Part shown: positions 39,393 to 47,067 of the stretch, in pieces
Layout of the letters: each line of letters starts with the position of its first letter
Position numbering within the stretch: the stretch's first letter is position 1
Source: Terrimicrobium sacchariphilum
GTDB taxonomy: Bacteria; Verrucomicrobiota; Verrucomicrobiia; Chthoniobacterales; Terrimicrobiaceae
Assembly (NCBI RefSeq): GCF_001613545.1
Contig: NZ_BDCO01000002.1
Location: forward strand, 3,348,001-3,412,000
Length of the DNA stretch: 64,000 bases
Direction: 5' to 3'
Made by a program: the position numbers and the translations under genes
The notes under the pieces: generated by a model
What the model saw: the letters and a program-made list of their open reading frames with translations, nothing else
What the model was told of the DNA's origin: nothing
Databases searched by the model: none

Positions 39393-40253
39393 TCACTCGC
39401 ACAAGGCGATCGACTCGCCGCCTCGGATCGCGACGAGCTGGCCATCGACCTTCAGCCAGACTGTAAGGGCGCTCGGGTTGCTGGCGACCTTGCGATTTGC
39501 CGAGATGATGATGCGGCGACGAGCCTCCTCATAATCGAACAACTCGATATTCGTGCAGTACCACACGTCGGCGTGACCGGAGAGCGGCTTGAAGATTCGC
39601 TCCAGCCCCGCCCAGTCGTCCCGGTCATGAAACTCAAAGCCGTGCCCCCAGATGTAAAACACACCCGACCACCAAGGGTTGCCCAGCACGGCGGCGAAGC
39701 GGTCCGGCACCGAGGGATTCTCGGCGTACTGGTGCGCCGTGGTCGCCCAATCGAGAGGATCGGCGGGAGGGAAGCAGTTGGCATCGTTGCGACAGGTGCG
39801 CGAGTAAACAATACCCAGCCCGCGCAGCACCGCGATAACCCGATCATCATAGGTGCCAAAGGGATAAGCCATGCCGCGCACCGGATAGCCGACCAGGTCC
39901 TCCAGAGCGATCCGGTCATCCAGCACCTCCCGTGCGATTTGTGAAGCCTCGAGGCGCTCGAGCCAGGGATGAGTCACCGTATGAATCGCCACCTCGTGAC
40001 CTTGAAACAGCTCGCGGATCTCCGACGCATCGAGATACACCCGTTCGCCCCGGCCTAGTGGCCCCTCCACCGCGGGCTTCCCCGTGCGCTGGAGTTTTCC
40101 GGAGTTGATATTGAAAGTCGCCTTCAACCCCCATTCATTGAACGCAGCGACTATCCGGCGATCAAAAGTCTGGCCATCATCAAAACTCGTCGTGAGGGCA
40201 ATGCGCTTGCCCTCAGGAAATCTGGTTATCTCGACCCGTGCAGGAGGATTCAT
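39393..40253 (-). CDS. Polysaccharide deacetylase-family protein
   Basis: 286 aa from the ATG at 40253 after AGGAGG-like GAATCCTCC in the complementary sense. NodB-fold (CE4) motifs are present: metal/catalytic TTSFDDGQTF (Asp25, Asp26), HTVTHPWL with two His, and YPFGTYDD. There is no signal peptide, so it is cytoplasmic or exported another way. CE4 enzymes remove N- or O-acetyl groups from sugars. The later motifs (WGHGFEFHD) are also conserved. Next to the carbohydrate cluster, deacetylation of an imported or cell-wall glycan is plausible. Confidence 0.87.
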   Translation of the reverse strand: MNPPARVEITRFPEGKRIALTTSFDDGQTFDRRIVAAFNEWGLKATFNINSGKLQRTGKPAVEGPLGRGERVYLDASEIRELFQGHEVAIHTVTHPWLERLEASQIAREVLDDRIALEDLVGYPVRGMAYPFGTYDDRVIAVLRGLGIVYSRTCRNDANCFPPADPLDWATTAHQYAENPSVPDRFAAVLGNPWWSGVFYIWGHGFEFHDRDDWAGLERIFKPLSGHADVWYCTNIELFDYEEARRRIIISANRKVASNPSALTVWLKVDGQLVAIRGGESIALCE

Positions 40254-40401
40254 GGTAAGCGGCGATTCTCCAGCAAGCGCCCCTCGGGTCAACGGAATTC
40301 ACCACCCGTTCAATAATGAAGATCCTCGCATCTCATGCATTGAGGCTTCCTGGAGAAGCATTGTCCATCCTGCCGCTTGTCTGCTAAGGGTTCGCTCGAT
40401 C

Positions 40402-40946
40402 ATGCAGCCCAGCACCTTGCCGATTCCGGAGGGTCTCGACATCATCCAGACTCCCCAGTCCGCCATCATTCGCCGCCCCTGGTTCTCCCACGTAGTGTGA
40501 ATTCTCATCCCGTTCTGCATCTTCTGGAACGGCCTTCTGATTTTCATGTACTCGAGCATGTTGAAGCATGGGAGCGGCGCGTCCCTGCTGCCCATGCTCC
40601 TTTTTCGCTCTTTCATGTAGCGATAGGAGTGGGCCTCATGTACCTCGTGATCTGCACGTTCGTTAACAAGACCGACATCGTCCTCGAGTCCTCGTCTCTC
40701 ACGGTGAAAACCCACCCGCTCCCGTGGCTGGGCAACAAATCTCTGCCAGCTTCCGCCATGACCCGCTTCCTCGTCCGCGAGCGTTTCACTCAGTCGGAGA
40801 ATTCCACCCGCGTGTCCTACAGCATCTATTATGTCGACCAGACGAATCGCGAGCGGCGTCTTCTCACCGGACTGAAAACCCGCGAGCAGGCCGACTACAT
40901 CGCCACATCGCTCACACGCTACTACCTGCCCGCGCAGGCAGCCTGA
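40402..40946 (+). pseudogene. Disrupted membrane-protein gene (stop plus frameshift)
   Basis: Two frames must be joined to read the protein. Frame 1 from 40402 gives MQPSTLPIPEG ... IIRRPWFSHVV, then TGA at 40498-40500, then ILIPFCIFWNGLLIFMYSSM and LLPMLLF. The frame is lost at the five-T run 40601-40605; one more T would continue it as SLFHVAIGVGLMYLVICTF. The last frame then runs to the TGA at 40944-40946. The restored product (about 180 aa, two membrane helices, a C-terminal PH-like beta domain) resembles a common small bacterial membrane protein. TGG to TGA would explain the stop. Either decay or sequencing error. Confidence 0.75.
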
Positions 40947-40957
40947 GTGAGAGTCCC

Positions 40958-42565
40958 TCAATCCGGCTCGCGTCCGGCGTAGCGCGACACCACCGCCAGC
41001 AACTCGGGCGGATCGACCGGCTTGGAAAGGAACATGTCAAAACCCGCCAGCATCGCCTTGCGCCGGTCCTCGGACCGGCTGAAAGCAGTCAGCGCGATGG
41101 CAGGAATGCGTTCAGCCACACGGTTGCCCGACTCCCGGATGGTCCGCACAAACTCGTAACCATCCATCTCCGGCATCGCGATATCGCTGATGAGCACGTG
41201 ATACTTTGCCGAACCGAGCAGCGAAAGTGCCGTCGGCCCCGAATGCACCGCCGTCACCTCCGCTCCATACTGCGAGAGGATGCGGCTGACGACCTCGGCG
41301 GCATCGGGGTCGTCGTCCACGATCAGCACGTTTTTGCCCTTCAGGCTCGGGCCGTCCCAGGTCGTTCCATCCGGGAAGAAATCAGGAGCATGGCGCTCGT
41401 TGCGGGCGGAGCGCAGCTTCGTCATCACCGGAGGCAGGGGCAGCAGGACGCGGAACGTCGCGCCAAGACCCTCGCCCTCGCTTTCCGCGACGACGGAACC
41501 ACCATGCAGCTCGACGAGGTTTTTCACGATGGCCAGACCGAGTCCCAATCCACCGTACCGCCGCGTGGTCGAGCTATCCTCCTGAGTGAATCTTTCAAAG
41601 ACGCGGGGCAGGAACTCCGGCTTGATCCCCATGCCGGTATCCCGCACGGAAATCCGCGCATGATCCTGAAGGCAGTCGAGCATGACGTCGACACTTCCCT
41701 CCTTGGGGGTGAATTTGATGGCGTTCGTCAGCAGGTTCCAGATCACCTGCTGGAGCCGCGTCGGGTCCCCACGGATTTCCGGCACGTCGGGATCGATGGC
41801 CGTGGTGATGGTGATCTGCTTGAGATCGGCGGAAGGCGACACGGACTCGACCGCTGCTGAAATAACCTTCGCCAGATCGAGAATTTGCAGATCGAGCTTA
41901 ACCCGCCCCATGAGGATGCGGTTCATGTCGAGCATGTCCTCGACCAGTTGGGTCAACGTGCGGGAATTGCGATAAATCACGTCCACGGCGCGCTCGATCG
42001 ATTGGGCATCGTTCAAGCTGCCGCGCAGGATCTGCGACCAGCCGAGGATGGCGGTCAGCGGCGTGCGGAGTTCATGCGAGAGCGTGGTGAGGAAGTCGTT
42101 CTTGATCTGGTTGGCGCGTTCGGCCTCGGAGCGCAGGTGCTTCTCCCGCTCGAGCTGCTCCTCGCGCTCGCGCTCGTGCTGTTTGCGCTCCGAGATATTG
42201 CGCAGGATCGTCGAGGCTCCCGCGATACGCCCCGATCCATCGCGAATCGGAGAAATGGTCACCGAGACTTCAAGTAGCTCGCCTTCCTTGGTTCTCCGAA
42301 TCGTCTCAAAATGGCTGACCTGCTCGCCCTGGCAGATCTTTGCTATGATCTCCTCCTCCTCGCCAATGCGATCCTCCGGGATAATCTTCTTGATCGTATC
42401 TCCCACCATCTCCCCCGCAGTGAAGCCCAGGATGCGTTCCGCCGCCGGGTTCCAGCTCGTCACGATGCTTTGCAGATTCTTTCCAATGATCGCGTCATCA
42501 GAGGAATTGACGATTGCGGCCAGATAAGCCGCCTGAATTTGCTGATCGCCGTAGTCGGGAATCAT
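40958..42565 (-). CDS. Hybrid histidine kinase (PAS-HisKA-HATPase-receiver)
   Basis: 535 aa, soluble. A PAS domain spans about 8-125 ([19 protein letters not shown]). A coiled coil (125-155) leads to HisKA with His164 in [10 protein letters not shown]. The ATPase domain has Asn281, DTGMG and [10 protein letters not shown]. The C-terminal receiver domain has the acidic pair in LIVDDDP and phospho-acceptor Asp461 in [12 protein letters not shown]. It has no output domain or adjacent regulator, so signal passes to an unlinked partner or the receiver regulates the kinase itself. It resembles the kinase at 5435 in its core but differs in its sensor. Confidence 0.93.
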   Translation of the reverse strand: MIPDYGDQQIQAAYLAAIVNSSDDAIIGKNLQSIVTSWNPAAERILGFTAGEMVGDTIKKIIPEDRIGEEEEIIAKICQGEQVSHFETIRRTKEGELLEVSVTISPIRDGSGRIAGASTILRNISERKQHEREREEQLEREKHLRSEAERANQIKNDFLTTLSHELRTPLTAILGWSQILRGSLNDAQSIERAVDVIYRNSRTLTQLVEDMLDMNRILMGRVKLDLQILDLAKVISAAVESVSPSADLKQITITTAIDPDVPEIRGDPTRLQQVIWNLLTNAIKFTPKEGSVDVMLDCLQDHARISVRDTGMGIKPEFLPRVFERFTQEDSSTTRRYGGLGLGLAIVKNLVELHGGSVVAESEGEGLGATFRVLLPLPPVMTKLRSARNERHAPDFFPDGTTWDGPSLKGKNVLIVDDDPDAAEVVSRILSQYGAEVTAVHSGPTALSLLGSAKYHVLISDIAMPEMDGYEFVRTIRESGNRVAERIPAIALTAFSRSEDRRKAMLAGFDMFLSKPVDPPELLAVVSRYAGREPD

Positions 42566-42690
42566 TATTCTCCTTGATATCTATGGCGCTTAACGGGCGG
42601 AATACAAGCCTGCGGCAGCCTCCTGGCGTCCTTCCAGCCATGAGCTCCCGGCGGCAATACCGGAGCCGTGCGCCATGAATTCCCTCTCCC

Positions 42691-43425
42691 TCAAGCGGAG
42701 CGCTCTCCGTCACCGTCGCTTTCCATCATGTCCTTGAACACCGCCAGATCGCGGGATAGCTGGCTTTCCGGCGACTCTCCGAGGATACCTGCGACCGTCG
42801 CACCTGCTCGCCCCGCGGGCGGGTGATACTGGAGCGTGACACGCAAGTGCGTGGATGCACCACCGTTGCGGGATTCAAAACGCACGGTCCCTGCGCTCTC
42901 CACCTCCGCCCCCGGCAGCGAACGCCATGCGATCATTTCGCCGGGATGTTCATTGATGATCTCGGCATCCCACTCGACCTTCGTGCCGCCCGGTCCCTCG
43001 ACCACCCAGTGCGAGCCTTTCTCGCTCGTCTTCTCGACCGAGACGACATGGGGCATGAACTTCGGGAGATTCGAGAGCTTCTTCCAGAAATAGAACAGCT
43101 CGCCCGGCGGACGATTCACCTCGATCTCGCGCGTGACCTTGATCCCCTTGTTGCCCGGCACACCGTAGTCATTCATCCAACGGGTATCGACTCCCAACGC
43201 GTCATAAAGGTGACAATGCCCCGACGTACCGCGGTAAATCAGCAACCCGCCCACAAGGGCAAGCAGCGCACCCGGAAGCGAGCGTCGCCCGACACCGGCC
43301 ACGACCAGCGCCGCTCCGCCTGCGATGGAGGCGAGACGTTCCGGCTTCCCGACATTGGCCGGGCATCTCTCGGGTTTGTGAAAAAGTTCCGTGAGTTGCG
43401 AGGAGAGACGGGAGAGCGCAGTCAT
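42691..43425 (-). CDS. DUF2892-SRPBCC membrane protein
   Basis: 244 aa from the ATG at 43425; an ATG at 43461 is possible. The N-terminal DUF2892-like part (about 15-80) has two membrane helices (NVGKPERLASIAGGAALVVAG and LPGALLALVGGLLIYRGT). The C-terminal SRPBCC/polyketide-cyclase-like domain (about 95-230) has the IEVNRPPGELFYFWKKLSNLPKFMPHV pattern and binds an unknown hydrophobic ligand. This fusion is common in soil bacteria, often in stress-related loci. A structured element of about 89 bases lies 87 bp upstream. Confidence 0.85.
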   Translation of the reverse strand: MTALSRLSSQLTELFHKPERCPANVGKPERLASIAGGAALVVAGVGRRSLPGALLALVGGLLIYRGTSGHCHLYDALGVDTRWMNDYGVPGNKGIKVTREIEVNRPPGELFYFWKKLSNLPKFMPHVVSVEKTSEKGSHWVVEGPGGTKVEWDAEIINEHPGEMIAWRSLPGAEVESAGTVRFESRNGGASTHLRVTLQYHPPAGRAGATVAGILGESPESQLSRDLAVFKDMMESDGDGERSA

Positions 43426-43752
43426 TTCGGCAGGTATTCCGACGGGAATCGCACCTCGCATGGCGCGCGGGTGTGAGAAAAACGGAAATCTCCCGCGGAG
43501 GAGAAAAAGGAGGCGCACCGTCGTGTCCGCCCCCCCGGACTTTCACCGGCGGGGCTATCATCCCGTGGCTAATGTGCCGGAGCGGAAACGACGGTGCACC
43601 TCGTACAAAAAGGAGTGCCTTGCAGCAAGGCAGGCGGGCCGCTCGACCCGGGAAGGCTGGCAACCTATCACATGGCCCCGCCCATGGCAAGCGGCTTGTG
43701 AATTTCCCACTGCCCTGCGCTCCGCTCGATGGACTCTCCCGCTTCGAAATAT
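43426..43752 (-). other. Gene-free spacer with structured element 43512-43600
   Basis: 19-base arms at 43512-43530 and 43582-43600 match with two mismatches (GCACCGTCGT against ACGACGGTGC at the core). They enclose a smaller hairpin and, on the minus strand, the segment GCCGGTGAAAGTCCGG. Farther up, TGCCTT-GCTGC-AAGGCA then CTCCTTTTT (minus strand, 43634-43608) could end the upstream gene's transcript. The large element could be a leader RNA of the SRPBCC gene. No gene is supported here. Confidence 0.5.
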
Positions 43753-44235
43753 CTAGAGATAGCCAAGCTCTTTCAGGGCGGCGGCCAGTCGCGTCAGCCG
43801 CTCACCGATCCGCTCGCCTTCCCTGGCGAGACAGTCGCGGAAGAGGGCTATGTCTTCATCAAGTTCTGGATTCTCGGTATCGACGGCGATCTCCATTTTT
43901 TCGCCCTGGAGGTCGATGCTTCCCACAGCGGGCGCTGCGGGATCGTAGAGTTTTTCAAACCGGTAGGCCTCGTTCATGTATTTCTGCGTTTTGCAGATGA
44001 GCAGGGTCAGATCGAGCACCCGATGGAGGGGCAGCTCCTCGGATTGACGGGACCATTTCTCACCTGTGTGCCTCCAGACCTTGGCGGAAATGTCGACTTT
44101 CCCCTTTTCATTCCACTGCGCGAGACCAAGCGAAAGACCCTGAGCATCAGTGTCTTTTGCGTACTGTCCGTCCAGGCGATCATAATCCTCCGCTACGAAT
44201 ACGGCTTTGTGCTTCAGGTGCGTCGGAATTTTCAT
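43753..44235 (-). CDS. Conserved hypothetical protein
   Basis: 160 aa, soluble, no signal peptide. It opens MKIPTHLKHKAVFVAEDYD and has GLSLGLAQWNEKGKVDISAKVWRH and SRQSEELPLHRVLDLTLLIC, followed by a helical, acidic C-terminal half. Similar proteins occur as uncharacterised DUF families in many phyla; I cannot name the function. It stands alone on the minus strand, with a perfect 17-bp palindrome 18 bp upstream of its start, so it may be regulated by a dimeric repressor. Confidence 0.75.
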   Translation of the reverse strand: MKIPTHLKHKAVFVAEDYDRLDGQYAKDTDAQGLSLGLAQWNEKGKVDISAKVWRHTGEKWSRQSEELPLHRVLDLTLLICKTQKYMNEAYRFEKLYDPAAPAVGSIDLQGEKMEIAVDTENPELDEDIALFRDCLAREGERIGERLTRLAAALKELGYL

Positions 44236-44253
44236 GCCTTCAGTATTCAGTAA

Positions 44254-44270
44254 TTTACTAATTTAGTAAA
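44254..44270. promoter_or_regulatory. 17-bp palindrome TTTACTAATTTAGTAAA
   Basis: Perfect 8-bp arms around one central base, followed by a related CTACTAATTA. It is just upstream of the conserved hypothetical gene, in an AT-rich patch unlike the surroundings. Probable operator or promoter overlap. Confidence 0.45.
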
Positions 44271-44443
44271 CTACTAATTATTATCTCAGCCCCAAGGTTC
44301 CTTTTTCTGAGCTGGTCCAGCACCAGGTCCAGAGGCGACCCTTGGCCGCTTCGAGTCGCCTGACTCTGCTCTCAGGATGAGAGAAGGCCCAGCCAGACGT
44401 TTCCGCATTGCGGCGGTCCTCCCCCGTTTGCTACACCCTGCGG

Positions 44444-45424
44444 ATGCGTCTCCTGATTACCGGCGGCTGCGGCTTTATCGGCAGCAACTTCGTTCGCTTC
44501 GTGCTGGATCATTACCAGCCCGAGTTTGTCACCAATGTGGACGCACTCACCTACGCGGGTAACCCGGACAATCTCGCCGGGGTCGCCGAGCAGTATAGCG
44601 ACCGCTACGAGTTTCACCGCGCCGACATCGCCGACCGCGAGGCCGTGGAGGAGATCATGGCCCGGCACAAGTACTTCGCCGTCATCAACTTCGCTGCCGA
44701 GACGCACGTCGACCGCAGCATCTCGTCGCCCGGCAATTTCATTCACACCAACGTCGTCGGCACCGAGGTGCTCCTCGAAAGCGCCCGTCGCAATGGGGTG
44801 AAGCGCTTCGTCCAGATCTCGACCGACGAGGTCTACGGTTCGCTCGGCCCCGAGGGAGCCTTCACGGAACAGTCGCCCATCGACCCAAGCTCGCCCTACT
44901 CCGCCAGCAAGGCCGGGGCCGACCTGCTCGCCCTCGCAGCCTACAAGACCTTTGGCCAGGAGGTGGTCGTCACCCGCTGCTCGAATAACTACGGCCCCTA
45001 CCAGTTCCCGGAGAAACTCATCCCGCTGATGATCACCAACGCCCTCGCGGACAAGAAGTTGCCCGTCTACGGCGATGGCCTGAACGTACGGGACTGGATC
45101 CACGTCGAGGACCATTGCCGCGCCGTCATGGCCGTGCTGCTCGATGGCACGCCGGGCGAGGTTTACAACGTCGGAGCCAGCGCCGAGATGCAGAACATTC
45201 AGGTCGTCGAGCTCATCCTCGAGGCCCTCGGCAAGCCCCACGAGCTCATCACTTACGTCGCCGACCGTCTCGGCCACGATCGCCGCTACGCCATCGACTC
45301 GTCGAAAATCCAGACCCAGCTCGGGTGGAAGCCCATTCACGCCCCCGAGGCCGGCCTGCGCGAGACCATCCAGTGGTACCTCGACAACCGCCCGTGGTGG
45401 GAAAAGCTCCTCGGCCACGCATGA
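44444..45424 (+). CDS. rfbB: dTDP-glucose 4,6-dehydratase
   Basis: 326 aa from the ATG at 44444. An extended short-chain dehydrogenase: NAD-binding GGCGFIGSNF near the N-terminus, STDEVYG with the catalytic acid pair, and the YSASKAGADLL Tyr/Lys site. It makes dTDP-4-keto-6-deoxyglucose, the second step of dTDP-L-rhamnose synthesis. The stop overlaps the rfbD start (ATGA). rfbA and rfbC are not adjacent, so they must lie elsewhere. Confidence 0.96.
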   Translation: MRLLITGGCGFIGSNFVRFVLDHYQPEFVTNVDALTYAGNPDNLAGVAEQYSDRYEFHRADIADREAVEEIMARHKYFAVINFAAETHVDRSISSPGNFIHTNVVGTEVLLESARRNGVKRFVQISTDEVYGSLGPEGAFTEQSPIDPSSPYSASKAGADLLALAAYKTFGQEVVVTRCSNNYGPYQFPEKLIPLMITNALADKKLPVYGDGLNVRDWIHVEDHCRAVMAVLLDGTPGEVYNVGASAEMQNIQVVELILEALGKPHELITYVADRLGHDRRYAIDSSKIQTQLGWKPIHAPEAGLRETIQWYLDNRPWWEKLLGHA

Positions 45425-46290
45425 GCCGCATCGCGATCCTCGGCGCCCGGGGTCGCATGGGCGCAGCCTTCGCCCGCCAGTGGGCGCAGCAGCATGACGT
45501 CACCGCCCTCGCCCGGCCCGAGCTCGACCTGAGCGATCTGGCCGCGCTGGAGCGGCTGGTGAAATCGCTGGACTACGACATCCTCGTCAACGCCGCCGCC
45601 TCGACCAATGTCGACCGCTGCGAGACCGAGCGCGACGAAGCGACCACGGTGAACGCCACCGCCGTCGGCCTCCTCGCCCGCCTCGCCGCCGAGCGGGACG
45701 CCCGCCTTATCCACATCAGCACCGATTACGTTTTTGACGGGGAAAAGGACACGCCCTACGTCGAGAGCGACGAGGCGCGGCCCCTCGGCCACTACGGCCA
45801 GACGAAGCTCGATGGCGAGCGCCTCGCCCTCGCCGCCTCGCCCCGCCATGTCGTCGCCCGCGTTTCCTGGGTCTTCGGGCCGGATAAGCCCAGTTTCGTC
45901 GACATGATCGTCGACCGGGCGCTGAAAAATCCCCGCGTCGAGGCCATCGCCGACAAGATTTCCAGCCCCACCTCCGCCGAGGACAGCGCGGAGTGGCTCG
46001 CAGCCTTCTTTGACCCCGCCACCCCCGGCGGGCTGTACCACGCCTGCAACTCCGGCCCCTGCACCTGGCAGGAGTACGGCCAGCATGCCCTTGATTGCGC
46101 CCTCCAGACCGGTGCGCCGATTCAGGCTCGCACCGTGGAACCCATTCCCCTAGCCTCCATGTCGGCATTCGTGGCTCCGCGGCCGCGGCAGACGGCCCTG
46201 CATACCGGCAAACTCACGTCGGTATTGGGTCGCCCGCCTCGTTCGTGGCAGGATGCGGTTGCCGATTTCATTCAACGAAAATTCCGCTAA
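45421..46290 (+). CDS. rfbD: dTDP-4-dehydrorhamnose reductase
   Basis: 289 aa. NAD(P)-binding ILGARGRMGAAFA, the VNAAASTNVDRCE segment, STDYVFDGEKDTPYVESD and catalytic YGQTKLDGE match RfbD/RmlD, the last step to dTDP-L-rhamnose. Rhamnose is for surface polysaccharide. It is translationally coupled to rfbB upstream and overlaps rsmE downstream (TAATG), giving a three-gene operon. Confidence 0.95.
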   Translation: MSRIAILGARGRMGAAFARQWAQQHDVTALARPELDLSDLAALERLVKSLDYDILVNAAASTNVDRCETERDEATTVNATAVGLLARLAAERDARLIHISTDYVFDGEKDTPYVESDEARPLGHYGQTKLDGERLALAASPRHVVARVSWVFGPDKPSFVDMIVDRALKNPRVEAIADKISSPTSAEDSAEWLAAFFDPATPGGLYHACNSGPCTWQEYGQHALDCALQTGAPIQARTVEPIPLASMSAFVAPRPRQTALHTGKLTSVLGRPPRSWQDAVADFIQRKFR

Positions 46291-47018
46291 TGCACCGATT
46301 TTACCTTACACCGGATCAATGGAACGCCCCTGCGCCGCAGCTCGACCAGGGCGAATCTCACCACGCCGTCGACGTGCTGCGCCTCGGTGCGGGAGATCGC
46401 GTCGTCGTATTTGACGGCCTCGGCTCCGAAGCCACCGCGCAGATCGTCGCCCCCGAGGGCAAGACCATCAAGCTGCGCCTCCTGGCCAAGGCCAAGACCC
46501 AGCCGCTGCCCTGCGCCATCACGCTCGGCCAGGCCGTGCCCAAGGGCAAAAACATGGACTTCATCATCCAGAAGGCCGTGGAGCTCGGCGCCGCCCGCAT
46601 CGCCCCGCTCTTCTCCGATCGCACGGTCGTGCAGCTCGACGCCGCCGACGCGGAAAAGAAGCGCACCAAGTGGCACGAGACCGCCATCGAGGCCTGCAAG
46701 CAGTGCGGCCAGAACCGCATCCCCGAGGTGCTCACCCCGCGCACGCCCAAGGCCTTCTTCGAATCCGGCGACAAGTACGACCTCATGCTCATCGCCTCGC
46801 TCCAGCCGGACGCGCGGCGAATCAAGGAAGTGCTCGCCGAGGTCAACAAGCCCGCCAACGTGCTCGTGCTCGTCGGCCCGGAGGGAGACTTCACCCCGGC
46901 GGAGATTTCCCTGGCCAAGAGCTTCGGCTGCCAGCCTATCACCCTCGGCCCCATCATCCTCCGCACCGAGACCGCCGCGCTCTACTGCCTGAGCGTCCTC
47001 GCGCACGAGTTGTTCTAA
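46290..47018 (+). CDS. rsmE: 16S rRNA (uracil-1498-N3) methyltransferase
   Basis: 242 aa. An N-terminal PUA-like domain (about 1-70, MHRFYLTPDQW, SHHAVDVLRLGAGD) is followed by the SPOUT methyltransferase knot with GQAVPKGKNMDFIIQKAVELG and, at the SAM site, VGPEGDFTPAEI ... LGPIILRTETAALY. It methylates U1498 in the 16S decoding region. It shares its first base with the rfbD stop codon, and a strong terminator follows. Confidence 0.96.
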   Translation: MHRFYLTPDQWNAPAPQLDQGESHHAVDVLRLGAGDRVVVFDGLGSEATAQIVAPEGKTIKLRLLAKAKTQPLPCAITLGQAVPKGKNMDFIIQKAVELGAARIAPLFSDRTVVQLDAADAEKKRTKWHETAIEACKQCGQNRIPEVLTPRTPKAFFESGDKYDLMLIASLQPDARRIKEVLAEVNKPANVLVLVGPEGDFTPAEISLAKSFGCQPITLGPIILRTETAALYCLSVLAHELF

Positions 47019-47031
47019 GGTTCTCAGAACC

Positions 47032-47067
47032 AAAGGGGGGGAGTGCTCCGGCGCTTCCCCCTTTTTT
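47032..47067 (+). terminator. Rho-independent terminator of rfbB-rfbD-rsmE
   Basis: AAAGGGGG (47032-47039) pairs with CCCCCTTT across a GC-rich loop containing GTGCTCCGGCGC, and TTTTTT follows. It overlaps the stop codon of the convergent GH74-like gene. Confidence 0.85.

Noticed and set aside
43512-43600. GCCGGTGAAAGTCCGG suggested a cobalamin or FMN riboswitch.
   Set aside because: The other conserved segments of both riboswitches are missing; kept only as an unexplained structured element.
43616-43715. Plus-strand GGAAGGCTGGCAACC and nearby stems suggested a SAM-type riboswitch.
   Set aside because: The core and kink-turn consensus are not met, and both downstream genes lie on the opposite strand, so no gene could be controlled in that orientation.
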